From contig NZ_RCBY01000027.1 of NCBI RefSeq assembly GCF_003838195.1, positions 1 through 52,923 on the forward strand: a DNA stretch of 52,923 bases, read 5' to 3'. A model generated the notes under the pieces. It was not told the DNA's origin. It saw only the letters and a list, made by a program, of their open reading frames with translations, and did no database searches. The stretch is from Okeania hirsuta. GTDB lineage: Bacteria; Cyanobacteriota; Cyanobacteriia; Cyanobacteriales; Microcoleaceae. This document shows, piece by piece, positions 1 to 8,569 of this stretch. Within the stretch, counting starts at the first letter, position 1. Each line of letters opens with the position of its first letter. The position numbers and the translations under genes are program-made.

Positions 1-21
1 TTTTCTATTGTTTTATTGTCA

Positions 22-51
22 AAAAAAACCTCCACCAATTACGGCGGAGGT
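22..51 (-). terminator. Rho-independent terminator of the SDR gene
   Basis: Read on the minus strand, AACCTCCGCC and GGTGGAGGTT form a 10-bp stem with one mismatch around a short loop, followed directly by a run of eight Ts. It lies about 90 bases downstream of the SDR stop codon and points the right way to end that transcript. Confidence 0.75.
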
Positions 52-141
52 TATCTATCAGGGTGCATCTACCATTTATTTCTCAAGGTAATTGAAGCAT
101 TCTGGAAAATTCTGAAAAATTTTCTATATTTCTCGATCGTC

Positions 142-915
142 CTATTGATGTCGATGAACCATTGTTGCATTAGCCTGATCTGTGGGTACTACTAATAGTT
201 CGCTGATATTGACGTGGGGCGATCGCGTAACGCAGAAAAATACTAAATCTCCTATATCATCTCCGGTTAATGGTGTCAAGTCTTTGTAAACATTCTTAGC
301 CTTTTCTGTGTCCCCATGGAATCGGACATTACTAAATTCTGTTTCTACTAAACCTGGTTGAATTTCAGTGACTCGCACGGGAGTTCCTAATAAATCCTGT
401 TTTAACCCCTCAGAAATTGCTCTAACAGCAGCCTTTGAAGCACAATAAACATTACCTCCGGGATAAGCACCACGACCAGCAATAGAACCAATATTAACTA
501 CATGACCCTCCCCGCGATTAACCATTCCTGGCACCACATAGCGAGTCATATATAGTAATCCTTTAACATTAGTATCAATCATTTCTTCCCAATCGTTGAA
601 GTCCCCAACATGGAGTTTATCTAAACCGCGACTTAAACCAGCATTATTAATCAAAATCTCAATATTTTTCCAAGGGTCAGGCAAAGAATTTATTGCTGAT
701 TCTACTGCTAGGCGATCGCGTACATCTAGCTTTAATAAATAAGTTTTACACTGAAATTTTTTAGTTAATTCATCAGCAAGTTTTTCTAGTTTTTCTTGGC
801 GACGAGCAGCCAAAATTAGATTTGCACCTGCTTGAGCAAATACATTTGCACAAGACTCTCCAATACCACTACTAGCACCTGTAATTAAGACTATTTTATC
901 CTCAACAGAAATCAT
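142..915 (-). CDS. SDR family NAD(P)-dependent oxidoreductase (YdfG-like)
   Basis: This is a classical short-chain dehydrogenase of 257 residues, the usual family length. The nucleotide-binding motif TGASSGIG is at residues 12-19, the NNAG motif at about 90-93, and the catalytic Ser144, Tyr157 and Lys161 (YCASK) are all present. AARRQ after the second strand fits NADP preference. By family knowledge it reduces or oxidises a small hydroxy compound, and relatives of the YdfG type act on serine, 3-hydroxypropionate or malonic semialdehyde. The true substrate cannot be read from the sequence. It stands alone, faces away from the genes to its right, and has its own terminator at 22-51. Confidence 0.9.
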   Translation of the reverse strand: MISVEDKIVLITGASSGIGESCANVFAQAGANLILAARRQEKLEKLADELTKKFQCKTYLLKLDVRDRLAVESAINSLPDPWKNIEILINNAGLSRGLDKLHVGDFNDWEEMIDTNVKGLLYMTRYVVPGMVNRGEGHVVNIGSIAGRGAYPGGNVYCASKAAVRAISEGLKQDLLGTPVRVTEIQPGLVETEFSNVRFHGDTEKAKNVYKDLTPLTGDDIGDLVFFCVTRSPHVNISELLVVPTDQANATMVHRHQ

Positions 916-965
916 ATTTACTATTCTATAGATTTACCAGTTTGATTTAATTATTTACACTATTA

Positions 966-1065
966 GACATCTCCATAAAAGAGGGAAGAGGGAATAGGGA
1001 ATAGGGGGAAATAATTGATAATTTATGTACGATAATTGATTTTATTTTTGATTTTTGGAGATATC
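966..1065. mobile_element. MITE, family GAYATCTCCA (TA target)
   Basis: A 100-bp non-coding element with ends GACATCTCCA and TGGAGATATC, flanked on both sides by TA. A second copy at 42672-42955 has the same ends and similar internal sequence. No transposase is encoded, so it would need one in trans, by analogy of the IS630/Tc1-mariner type, which duplicates TA. Confidence 0.7.
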
Positions 1066-1108
1066 TATTTTGCTGTTTGTTGAAGAAGGTTTTATACGGT
1101 AAGCAGTA

Positions 1109-1202
1109 TAGCAGAAGGAAGAAAGAAGAATAAAGAAGGAAAAGTCTTACGTTATCTGAGTTTTAAACTTTTGAACTGTCCTAACCTTTCCTTCGGCTGC
1201 TA
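1109..1202. mobile_element. MITE, family TAGCAGAAGGAA (TA target)
   Basis: A 94-bp element beginning TAGCAGAAGGAAG and ending CCTTCGGCTGCTA, so the ends are imperfect inverted repeats, with TA on each side. Related copies are at 35326-35427 and 50055-50148, and a degenerate one around 27664-27979. The shared core reads roughly TGTCTGAGTTTTAA. Confidence 0.65.
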
Positions 1203-1215
1203 TAAAGCAATATTA

Positions 1216-1322
1216 TATCATGTCCGGATAATTAGTGATCAAAAAACTTTCTCCTTTTCCTCCTTTTTATTCTTTCTTCTTCTTTCTTCCCTCCTGACTC
1301 CTGAATCCTGACTCCTGACTCC
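1216..1322 (+). repeat. One-ended copy of the TATCATGTCCGG element
   Basis: It starts with the 12-bp end TATCATGTCCGG, continues with the internal sequence of the complete copies (TAATTAGTGATCAAAAAAC, then pyrimidine-rich CTCCTGACTCCTGA repeats), but lacks the opposite inverted end. It stops just before the stop codon of the next gene, so it is a truncated copy. With the elements at 966-1065 and 1109-1202 it fills the 916-1334 gap. Confidence 0.6.
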
Positions 1323-1334
1323 TTAGATAAATCA

Positions 1335-2177
1335 TCACTTATCCAAAACTCTTAAACGATAGGTACTAATAGTAATACCTCCTTTTCGCATCAAAACTGC
1401 TGATAACCATTGATCCTGAGAATTTTCTATGACCTCACCAATTTTAAAAATTCCCCCAGAAGGCAATAGTTCTAATTGAAAATTAGCAGGTTCAAGATCG
1501 TAAGAATTTTCATTAATTGGTTCTTCCCAAGCAGCTCCTAACATAATTTGTTCGCCCAAAGGTTCTGCAACAATCACATCAAAGTTATACTTTTTACCTA
1601 CTTCTACTTCTAGTGGTAAATTAACATTAATAGTAGGTGGATTTTTGCCGGATGTCAGTTGATTACGCTCGGCTAAAATTTCTTGTTCAACAATTTTTTT
1701 ATCTTCATAACGTTGTTGAGAAGTAATAGTAGACTTTAATCTTATATTTCTATTGTTCATTTGCTGAACACCAGTAATATAAGTAACAGTTTCAGCCACA
1801 ATTGCATCGCCATCTATTTCCCAGGATTTTACTTCAGTACGATATTTAACTGATTGATAAAGTTGCCAGAATTTAGATAAAGCTTCTGACAAACTTTCCC
1901 GATTTAAACCATCAGAGTTAGTAAAATCATTACTATAGAAATCCATTACATCTTCTAAGTCTTGACGACTGGCAGCTCGGTCTATTTTTTTCAAAATTTC
2001 GGTCAGTTCATCAGGGGTTTTATCTCTATCTTGAGCTAAAGTAAAATTAGGAGATAAAACTATTCCAGAAGAAACAGTTAAACCTAGTAATAAAGAACTA
2101 AATAATGTTGTTGATAATTTATGAAATTTAATCAAAAATTTGCTTTGGGTACGAAATATGATTTGAGAAATAATCAT
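1335..2177 (-). CDS. Secreted NTF2-like (SnoaL/DUF4440-type) hypothetical protein
   Basis: About 280 residues. I chose the ATG at 2177 because it opens a signal-peptide-like segment (basic stretch, then a leucine-rich core ending near TLAQD). An upstream ATG at 2246 would add 23 residues that look non-native. After the signal, residues of the form ILKKIDRAASRQDLEDVMDFYSN and the following strands resemble a nuclear transport factor 2-like fold, often used for small-ligand binding or as an accessory domain. The last 90 residues form a separate, probably beta-rich region of unknown family. No catalytic residues are recognisable. It is a single gene between repeats, probably periplasmic. Confidence 0.65.
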   Translation of the reverse strand: MIISQIIFRTQSKFLIKFHKLSTTLFSSLLLGLTVSSGIVLSPNFTLAQDRDKTPDELTEILKKIDRAASRQDLEDVMDFYSNDFTNSDGLNRESLSEALSKFWQLYQSVKYRTEVKSWEIDGDAIVAETVTYITGVQQMNNRNIRLKSTITSQQRYEDKKIVEQEILAERNQLTSGKNPPTINVNLPLEVEVGKKYNFDVIVAEPLGEQIMLGAAWEEPINENSYDLEPANFQLELLPSGGIFKIGEVIENSQDQWLSAVLMRKGGITISTYRLRVLDK

Positions 2178-2273
2178 TTTTAACTTATAAAAGTTGTTAG
2201 TTAAAGATTTGTTGGTTGTCAGAATCGAATTATATGGCCTTAACAAAGTCAGAAGTCAGAAGTTATTTTTGTA

Positions 2274-2373
2274 TAGCAATGTGCGCTGGCATATTTACAC
2301 ATTATTTTTTGTACACCTTTTCGCTTACTGCACTTTGAGCTGGACATTGTAAATACTTGAGCGCTCATTGCTA
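2274..2373. mobile_element. MITE, family TAGCAATGTGCGCTGG (TA target), short copy
   Basis: A 100-bp element with left end TAGCAATGTGCGCTGGCATA and right end TTGAGCGCTCATTGCTA. The two ends pair over about 27 bases (also CATATTTAC against GTAAATACTT), with TA on both sides. Other copies are at 8027-8459, 24141-24252 and 42676-42837. This copy has a different, shorter interior. Confidence 0.7.
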
Positions 2374-2385
2374 TAACGGGGATTT

Positions 2386-2447
2386 GAGCTTCGCTCCAAA
2401 AATATTTCGCCTTAAAAGGCGGGGTTTTAGACCCAATTATTTTGATA
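2386..2447. repeat. Short hairpin repeat (CGCCTTAAAAGGCG type)
   Basis: The stretch contains GCTCCAAAAATATTTCGCC followed by TTAAAAGGCGGGG and a TTTTAGACCCAATTATTTTGATA tail. CGCCTT/AAGGCG forms a compact hairpin. Two more copies occur in the opposite orientation at 35683-35740 and 36757-36819. The function is unknown. It may be a palindromic transposon end of the IS200/IS605 kind. Confidence 0.55.
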
Positions 2448-2713
2448 GGTTTGATTTTTGCCTAATGTTACTGCGTTAAAGACTAATTATGAAATATTAG
2501 ACCTTCTGCAAAACTGAAAATTATAGTAAGAAACAAGTTGATTAGAACTTATGTTGATGATAAACCTGAGACAGAGAAAAGCTTTTACCACTGTTCCCTG
2601 ATCCCTGCTATAGATAAATTAAAATACACAAATTATCAATTTCTCTTAAACTTTGGCCTTTTGATTTGAAATTTTTGACTTATTTCATTGTTATACCAGG
2701 GAGTAAAGAAACC

Positions 2714-3784
2714 TTGACCAATACACCAATTAAATTGTTAATCGCGGCCAGTGGTACTGGCGGACATTTATTTCCAGCGATCGCCACTGCTAAGGAATTA
2801 AAGGATTATCAGATCGAATGGTTAGGAGTACCTAATCGTTTAGAAACTAAGTTAGTCCCATCCCAGTATCCTCTCCATACTATATCAGTTGAAGGTTTTC
2901 AGCAGAAATTGGGCCTGGGGACTTTAAAAATTTTGAGTGGACTTATTGGCTCTATTCTAAAGGTAAGACATATACTTAAGCAGGGAAACTTTCAAGGATT
3001 GTTTACCACTGGCGGTTATATTGCTGCTCCGGCCATTATTGCTGCTCGTTCCTTGGGTTTACCAGTTATTCTCCATGAGTCTAATGTTTTGCCTGGGAAG
3101 GTGACGCGCTGGTTTAGTAGTTTATGTAATGTAGTGGCATTGGGTTTTGAGGAAGGAGCAAAATATCTCCCTAATGGTAAGACGGTTTATGTAGGTACTC
3201 CTGTCAGAGAGCAATTTTTGTCTCCTCAAGTGTTAGATATACCTATTCCAGAAAATGTCCCTGTGATTGCAGTTGTTGGGGGTTCTCAAGGAGCAGTTTC
3301 GGTTAACCAATTAGTGAGAGAATGTGTTCCTGCATGGGTTGATGCTGGTGCTTGGATTATTCACCAAACTGGGGAAAATGACCGAGATGCTTTTAGTGTA
3401 GAACATCCCCAATATTTTCCTATGACATTTTATAATAATATGGCTGGTTTATTTCAGCGGGCAAATTTAGTGATTGGTAGAGCAGGGGCGGGTACTTTAA
3501 CAGAGTTAGCAGTTACTCATACACCTTCTATTTTAATTCCTTATCCTTATGCTGCTGATAATCATCAAGTTTATAATGCTAATGTATTTGCAAATCAGGA
3601 AGCGGCAATAGTTTTTCCTCAATCAGAATTAACTTCTGAAAAACTTGAAACAGTAGTTTTGGAGTTATTAAATTCACCAGAAAAACTGGAAAAAATGAAT
3701 CAGGGTTCGGAAAAATTAGCAGTAAATGATAGTGCTAAGAGATTAGCAAATTTAGTCGATAAATTATTGAATGATTACTCATAA
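2714..3784 (+). CDS. murG: UDP-GlcNAc:lipid I N-acetylglucosaminyltransferase MurG
   Basis: MurG (GT28, GT-B fold) transfers GlcNAc from UDP-GlcNAc onto lipid I to make lipid II on the cytoplasmic face of the membrane. The glycine-rich loop GTGGHLFPA is at residues 14-22, followed by HESNVLPGKVTRW, the second glycine-rich loop GGSQGAVSVNQL, and the donor-binding region RAGAGTLTELAV with PYPYAADNHQ. I chose the TTG at 2714, giving MTNTPIK and 356 residues, because a GGGAG Shine-Dalgarno sequence lies just upstream and the N-terminus then matches the family. An earlier TTG at 2666 would add 16 unlikely residues. Its 3' end overlaps by about ten bases the end of a convergent sulfotransferase pseudogene. 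Confidence 0.93.
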   Translation: MTNTPIKLLIAASGTGGHLFPAIATAKELKDYQIEWLGVPNRLETKLVPSQYPLHTISVEGFQQKLGLGTLKILSGLIGSILKVRHILKQGNFQGLFTTGGYIAAPAIIAARSLGLPVILHESNVLPGKVTRWFSSLCNVVALGFEEGAKYLPNGKTVYVGTPVREQFLSPQVLDIPIPENVPVIAVVGGSQGAVSVNQLVRECVPAWVDAGAWIIHQTGENDRDAFSVEHPQYFPMTFYNNMAGLFQRANLVIGRAGAGTLTELAVTHTPSILIPYPYAADNHQVYNANVFANQEAAIVFPQSELTSEKLETVVLELLNSPEKLEKMNQGSEKLAVNDSAKRLANLVDKLLNDYS

Positions 3785-4161
3785 TTTAGTTTGAGTAAAA
3801 CATCATCAAATAGATCGAAAATTTTTGCTTCGTGAATGGGCTTAAAATATTCTTTCCACTGCTGTTTTTTTCCCGTTCTGATATGCTTATTGTTTGAAAC
3901 CCGTCCAGAAAAAAACTTTTTCTTTAGGCTATTCTGAATAGACTAGGAATAATTCTTTCCTTGAACCATAGAAACTGAAAAAAATCTCTGAATAAAGTTA
4001 GGTTAGTATCTGGAATTAAATCCTCATATTTTCTCTCTATAAAGTCAGGATTATCATAATTCTAACACTTGATATCTTCAATTACATTCCTAGTTGCATT
4101 CTCCATTTCAAATATCAATTGATCATCACAGGATGAATAATAATTTAGTTTTTCCTGGTAA

Positions 4162-4310
4162 TATCATGTCCGGCTAATTAGTGATAAAAAACTTTCTCCT
4201 TCAACTCCAGTTCTTCTTCTTCCTTCTTCTTTCTTCCCTCCTGACTCCTGACTCCTGACTCCTGAGGACTCCGTCGTTATTTATTTATAACTGTTCAACC
4301 GGACATGATA
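4162..4310. mobile_element. MITE, family TATCATGTCCGG, 3-bp target duplication TAA
   Basis: A 149-bp element with perfect 12-bp ends TATCATGTCCGG and CCGGACATGATA, flanked by TAA on both sides. Removing the element and one TAA rejoins the sulfotransferase reading frame (GLTY followed by QEKTKLL), which confirms the borders. The interior is non-coding: TAATTAGTGATAAAAAAC on one side, CTCCTGACTCCTGA repeats, and GTTATAAATAAATAACGACG (reverse strand) on the other. Confidence 0.85.
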
Positions 4311-4490
4311 TAAGTCAATCCACAAAAATATTTTCTGTTAATATGTAACAATTTTTCTGATGATTTTGTATGATAGAAACAAGTAGAAACAATTACATCT
4401 CTTGGGTCTCTGATAATATGTAATCCTTTGTAATTAGAAAGTATGTCAAAATCAAACTTTGAATGATCGTCAAGAAAAATATCAAAGTTC

Positions 4491-4688
4491 GGCGTTGCTG
4501 AATAGCGTGTATGATATTAATCGCGCATTACTTAGGAGTCAACCCACCCCTAACTCCTCCCAGGAGGTCAGAATTCACGAGTCAGGAGGGAAGAAAGAAG
4601 AACAAACCCCGAGTAGAAGGAGAAAGTTTTTTGGTCGCGTAAGCGGAATAGAGTTCTATTGCGCTCTGATCCGGACAAATGTCATACC
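4491..4688. repeat. Degenerate element, GGCGTTGCTGA-type left end
   Basis: It begins GGCGTTGCTGAATAGCGTGT and shares AATCGCGCATT with the complete element at 10552-10692. It continues into GGAGTCA/GAAGAAG purine-rich sequence and ends near ATCCGGACA, which resembles the end of the TATCATGTCCGG family. It is probably a hybrid or a double insertion inside the sulfotransferase gene. The right border is uncertain. Confidence 0.45.
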
Positions 4689-4971
4689 TATTTTCACCAA
4701 TGCCCAAAGTTCTTAGATGAACCCCTAAGAGCTGCCTTATTTTTCTCCCGGCAAAATTTTAAGTCATAATCAGAACCAATAGCACTGAATATAGTTAACA
4801 TCCAAACAGTACCTGTTTTGTGGTGAGTTCCAATCAAAGCTTTATTATCTAAAATTTCTCCAAACGATAAACCCTTACGAATAACTCCTAGGGATTTACG
4901 AATAGTAGCTCTAGTTTGCTTGAGTAATAATTTCATTTTTCCTCATTACTTTAAAGTTCATGATATTATCT

Positions 4972-5020
4972 TTTCTGTGGCGGGTTTAATACTCCACCGT
5001 CAACGGTGATGCTTAAAATT
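4972..5020. repeat. IS200/IS605-like terminal hairpin remnant
   Basis: TTCTGTGGCGGGTTTAATAC followed by TCCACCGTCAACGGTGATGC matches, in reverse orientation, the end of the two elements at 33480-33601 and 48242-48360. ACCGT/ACGGT can form a small hairpin. No transposase is nearby, so this is a remnant or a short palindrome-associated element. Confidence 0.45.
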
Positions 5021-5344
5021 GTTTGGGGTTATAAGACAGGGAGTGGTGTGTCGAAGACTATCCATAAGCAATTTTCCCTTATGCCTTCTGCGTTTTTCAA
5101 ACAATAATTATACCATTCAGAGAACTTAGCCAAAAGCTTATATGATAGTAAGTTACAACTATAATCTCTTGCAAAAGTTGTTTTGATATCAATAATTAGT
5201 AAGGGAGATAAGGAGAGTATTAAATAACATAATTTTTAGTATTTCATATTAAAATTAAAAAATTAGTAAGTCCTAATAAAAAAACTTACAGCGGTTTTCA
5301 TTTCAGTAGACCACAGTAGGGGCGTTAGCGGCAAAAGCGCTGTA

Positions 5345-5440
5345 AATCTGCTAGAACAAAATTTAGCAGTAATAGAAAGTACCAATAAGTTAACAAATTT
5401 AGTGCGTCAATTTTTCCACAGCAAATCAGTCGATAATTAA
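5345..5440 (+). pseudogene. Fragment resembling the 3' end of murG
   Basis: The frame reads NLLEQNLAVIESTNKLTNLV then RQFFHSKSVDN and stop. This parallels the murG C-terminus (SEKLAVNDSAKRLANLV), with visible DNA similarity over roughly 45 bases. There is no start codon and the rest of the gene is absent. It may be a diverged partial duplication left when the murG-sulfotransferase region was rearranged. Chance similarity is possible. Apart from this and the hairpin remnant at 4972, I see nothing in 4937-5468. Confidence 0.35.
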
Positions 5441-5468
5441 ATGTTCATTGAGGTTTTAAAAGGTTGCT

Positions 5469-7520
5469 ATGTGGTATGAATATTTATGGCTAAAGTTGAG
5501 AAAAGTAGCAAGATGTGAACGAACAAATTGCTCTCTAGCAACAAAGAATAGTTTGATTTTTCCACTAAGGAGAAAAATAGCTCAAAGACAAATTATTCAA
5601 ATATTAATAATTGCTTTTTTGCTACCTTTATTATTTTTCATAGTACCAGCTTGGGGGCAATCTACTGCTACTAATAATAATTTCAAAACAGCTCCAGTAG
5701 TACTTAATGGTAAAATATTATTTAAAGTATCAGGTAATGATGATAAAAATTTGACAGCTACTAAACGAGCTGAAATCATCAGTTCAACATTAGAAAATAT
5801 CTTAAGCTCAGGTGAATCTATAGAGGTAGATATAGACCAGAAAAATGAAGAAACAATTCTGGGTGTTAATAGTAAATATCTACTCACAGTAACTGCGACA
5901 GATGTCAAAGGAAGAATGAAGATAGAAGAGCAAGCAGTAATCTGGAAATATAGAATTGAAGAAGCTTTGGAATTAGCTCAAACAGAACGTCAGCCACGTT
6001 ATATTTTCCAAGTATTAATCATCAGTATTATTCTAATTTTAACTGCTTTTACTCTACAGTTATCTTATGGTTTTTTTGAATTCAAAATTAGCAATTTATT
6101 TGAGGAAAGATATCCTAAACTTGTCAATTATTTCCCTACACTTTTGCCATTAACTGGAATTGCTGTTAGAGTCATAGTCTGGATAGTAGTTGTCCTCTAT
6201 ATAACCGATTTAATACCATTTCTTAGCAACTATCGCGACAAAGTATTAAATATTTTAAAAGAGAGCTTTACTTCTACTATTTTTAATCTAGGTAACAAAG
6301 GTTTTTCCATTTTAGACATAATGTTTTTAGTCGGATTAACCATTGCAATGTGGAAAGGAGTAGGATATTTTATTAGCATCTTCAGAAGTAAAATTATTGG
6401 CTTAACAGGAGCAGAGCAGAGCATTCAAGATACAATTAGTTTCTTAGTTCAATATGGCTTAATTTTCTTAGGTATACTAATTATTCTGCAACTTTGGGGG
6501 GTAGATGTTAGTTCTTTAGCAATTATTGCTAGTGTCCTTGGTGTAGGTATCGGTTTTGGTCTACAGAATATTGCTAACAATTTTATGAGTGGCATTATTC
6601 TAATTTTTGAGCGGCCTATTCAAGTGGGTGATTTTATTCAAGTTGGAAATTTAGAAGGTATTGTTAAACGGATTGGTTTACGCAGCACTTACATTACTAC
6701 TTTAGACAAGATTTCTTTAATTGTTCCTAACTCTCGTTTTCTAGAAAATGAAGTTTTAAATTGGAGTCATAATAATCCGATTTCTCGGGTAAAAGTTCCC
6801 ATAGGAGTTGCCTATGGTTCTGAAATTAGGTTAGTTAGAAAAGCTATTTTAGAAGTAGCTAAAAGTCATCCCGAAGTATTATTAAATCCATCACCGCAAC
6901 TATGGTTTCAAGAATTTGGTGATAGTTCTCTAAACTTTGATTTGCTTGTTTGGATTAGAGAACCTCAGAAAAAACATAAGCTCAAAAGTGAACTAAATTA
7001 TCGTATTGAAGTAAGTCTAAGAAAATATGGAATTGAAATTCCTTTTCCTCAGCGAGATTTGCATTTAAAATCTCCAGAAATAGAGCAAATGATTCAGACT
7101 TGGATTCAGAAAAATACTACCCAATCTGTAGAACTTTATTATCCTGATAGTTTTGTACATAAACTGGAAAGAAAAATTTCTGATTTAGAGCTAGATGAAG
7201 AGGATAATTTAACTGTATCAACCATCAATAATATCGACAGTGAAATTCTTAATAATATAGATATAGATACCTTGATTCAGGAAATGCGTGGTTCTCATGG
7301 AGTAGCAATAAAAGACCGCCGACATCGGTGGGGTATTTACCCAAAATGTTTTGTTGGTTCTGAGGCAGTAAAATGGTTAATGAGGACTCAAAATTTGAAT
7401 TTACAAGAAGCAATTTCGATTGGTCAATTATTAATTGATCGTGGGTTAATTCATCATGTCTTAGATAGACATGGTTTTAAAAATGAATATCTTTTTTATA
7501 GTTTTTATGAAGAAGAATAG
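5469..7520 (+). CDS. MscS-type mechanosensitive channel with C-terminal DEP domain
   Basis: 683 residues. A hydrophobic segment at about 44-64 ending in AWGQS could be a signal sequence. A soluble region follows, then membrane helices near 178-198, 228-250, 280-300 and 325-365, and the MscS pore and beta domain: VLGVGIGFGLQNIANNF (glycine-rich pore helix), FERPIQVGDFIQV and IVPNSRFLENEVLNWS. MscS channels open under membrane tension and release osmolytes. The unusual part is the last 85 residues (from LIQEMRGSHGVAIKDRRHRW to LFYSFYEE), which match a DEP domain (FVGSEAVKWLM, LLIDRGLIHHV). DEP domains usually mediate membrane or partner binding in signalling proteins, so channel gating or placement may be regulated by it (inference). 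The gene stands alone. Confidence 0.88.
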   Translation: MWYEYLWLKLRKVARCERTNCSLATKNSLIFPLRRKIAQRQIIQILIIAFLLPLLFFIVPAWGQSTATNNNFKTAPVVLNGKILFKVSGNDDKNLTATKRAEIISSTLENILSSGESIEVDIDQKNEETILGVNSKYLLTVTATDVKGRMKIEEQAVIWKYRIEEALELAQTERQPRYIFQVLIISIILILTAFTLQLSYGFFEFKISNLFEERYPKLVNYFPTLLPLTGIAVRVIVWIVVVLYITDLIPFLSNYRDKVLNILKESFTSTIFNLGNKGFSILDIMFLVGLTIAMWKGVGYFISIFRSKIIGLTGAEQSIQDTISFLVQYGLIFLGILIILQLWGVDVSSLAIIASVLGVGIGFGLQNIANNFMSGIILIFERPIQVGDFIQVGNLEGIVKRIGLRSTYITTLDKISLIVPNSRFLENEVLNWSHNNPISRVKVPIGVAYGSEIRLVRKAILEVAKSHPEVLLNPSPQLWFQEFGDSSLNFDLLVWIREPQKKHKLKSELNYRIEVSLRKYGIEIPFPQRDLHLKSPEIEQMIQTWIQKNTTQSVELYYPDSFVHKLERKISDLELDEEDNLTVSTINNIDSEILNNIDIDTLIQEMRGSHGVAIKDRRHRWGIYPKCFVGSEAVKWLMRTQNLNLQEAISIGQLLIDRGLIHHVLDRHGFKNEYLFYSFYEEE

Positions 7521-7810
7521 TTAATCAGGAGTCAGGAGTCAACCCACCCCTAACCCCTCCCCCTCCGGTGGAGGGGAAGTTACCGAGTCAGGAGGGAAGA
7601 AGAGGAGAAGAAAGAAGGAAGAAGGAAGAAGGAAGAAGGCTTTAGTTATCTAGCACAGAAGGAAAAATCTGGTGTTGCCTGAGTTTTAAACTGTTGGGTA
7701 GTGGTGCATCTTGCTCCCGTTTCAGGTATTCCTTTTGCTCCCGTACCTGGTATTTTTTTGCTGTATACCATTACGCTCCGCAGGACTACCAAAGAAAGAG
7801 GATGTATTTA

Positions 7811-8005
7811 TACCAATTTGATAAATGTTTGCTACAAATAGTTAGGCTATTTCTTAGGAGTCAGGAGTCAGGAGTCAGGAGTCGTATGGGAATTGCTTCA
7901 ATACCAGTTTTTAGGTCGTAAATTCTCTTTTTCGTCAAAGAGAAATTTCCTGCAAAATCTTTTTATCGCACTTATTATTCGTAACATTCTTTTTTCAAAT
8001 TGGTA
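7811..8005. mobile_element. MITE, family TACCAATTTGA, 3-bp target duplication TTA
   Basis: A 195-bp element with perfect ends TACCAATTTGA and TCAAATTGGTA, flanked by TTA on both sides. The interior carries four GGAGTCA units. It is probably related to the TACCA element at 27743-27958. The gap 7521-8569 otherwise contains purine-rich GGAGTCA/GAAGAAG strings (7530-7640), the composite element at 8027-8459 and a hairpin at 8477. Confidence 0.75.
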
Positions 8006-8026
8006 TTACAGCAGTTTCCGAAGTTA

Positions 8027-8459
<433 letters not shown>

Positions 8460-8476
8460 TATGAGGTGCACCCATC

Positions 8477-8493
8477 GCGGGCAAGATGCCCGC
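8477..8493. repeat. Short GC-rich hairpin repeat GCGGGCAAGATGCCCGC
   Basis: A 7-bp stem (GCGGGCA/TGCCCGC) with a 3-base loop, followed by ACTACAA. A second, slightly mutated copy lies near 18076 (GCGGGCAAGATGTCCGCACT). It is a dispersed repeat of unknown role just downstream of the S9 peptidase stop and could act as a transcription-end or mRNA-stabilising structure. Confidence 0.5.
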
Positions 8494-8569
8494 ACTACAA
8501 ACGTTAAATTGTTAATCTCTGTACCTCTTATCCAAGGAATTTGCTCCCCTACTCCCCTACTCCCCCGCT

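Larger units (their letters stand above)
3775..4936 (-). pseudogene. Sulfotransferase-domain protein, broken by repeats and frameshifts
   Basis: Translating the minus strand in pieces gives a recognisable sulfotransferase. The N-terminal part (4936-4694) contains IGTHHKTGTVWM, the 5'-phosphosulfate (PAPS) loop. After an interruption, 4480-4312 reads DDHSKFDFD, then GLHIIRDPRDVIVST, the 3'-phosphate-binding motif. After a second interruption, 4161-3775 reads ENATRNVIEDIK, YEDLIPDTNLTLF and, in another frame, GKKQQWKEYFKPIHEAK and FDDVLLKLNYE, the usual C-terminus. Two repeat elements (4162-4310 and about 4491-4690), at least one in-frame stop and two frameshifts make it non-functional. The ancestral enzyme would have transferred sulfate from PAPS to an unknown acceptor. 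The start codon at 4936 is intact. Confidence 0.8.

Noticed and set aside
4459-4716. 85-codon plus-strand open frame
   Set aside because: It runs across the sulfotransferase pseudogene (antisense) and the degenerate repeat at 4491-4688, and its translation is made of repeat words such as QPTPNSSQE and ESGGKKEE.
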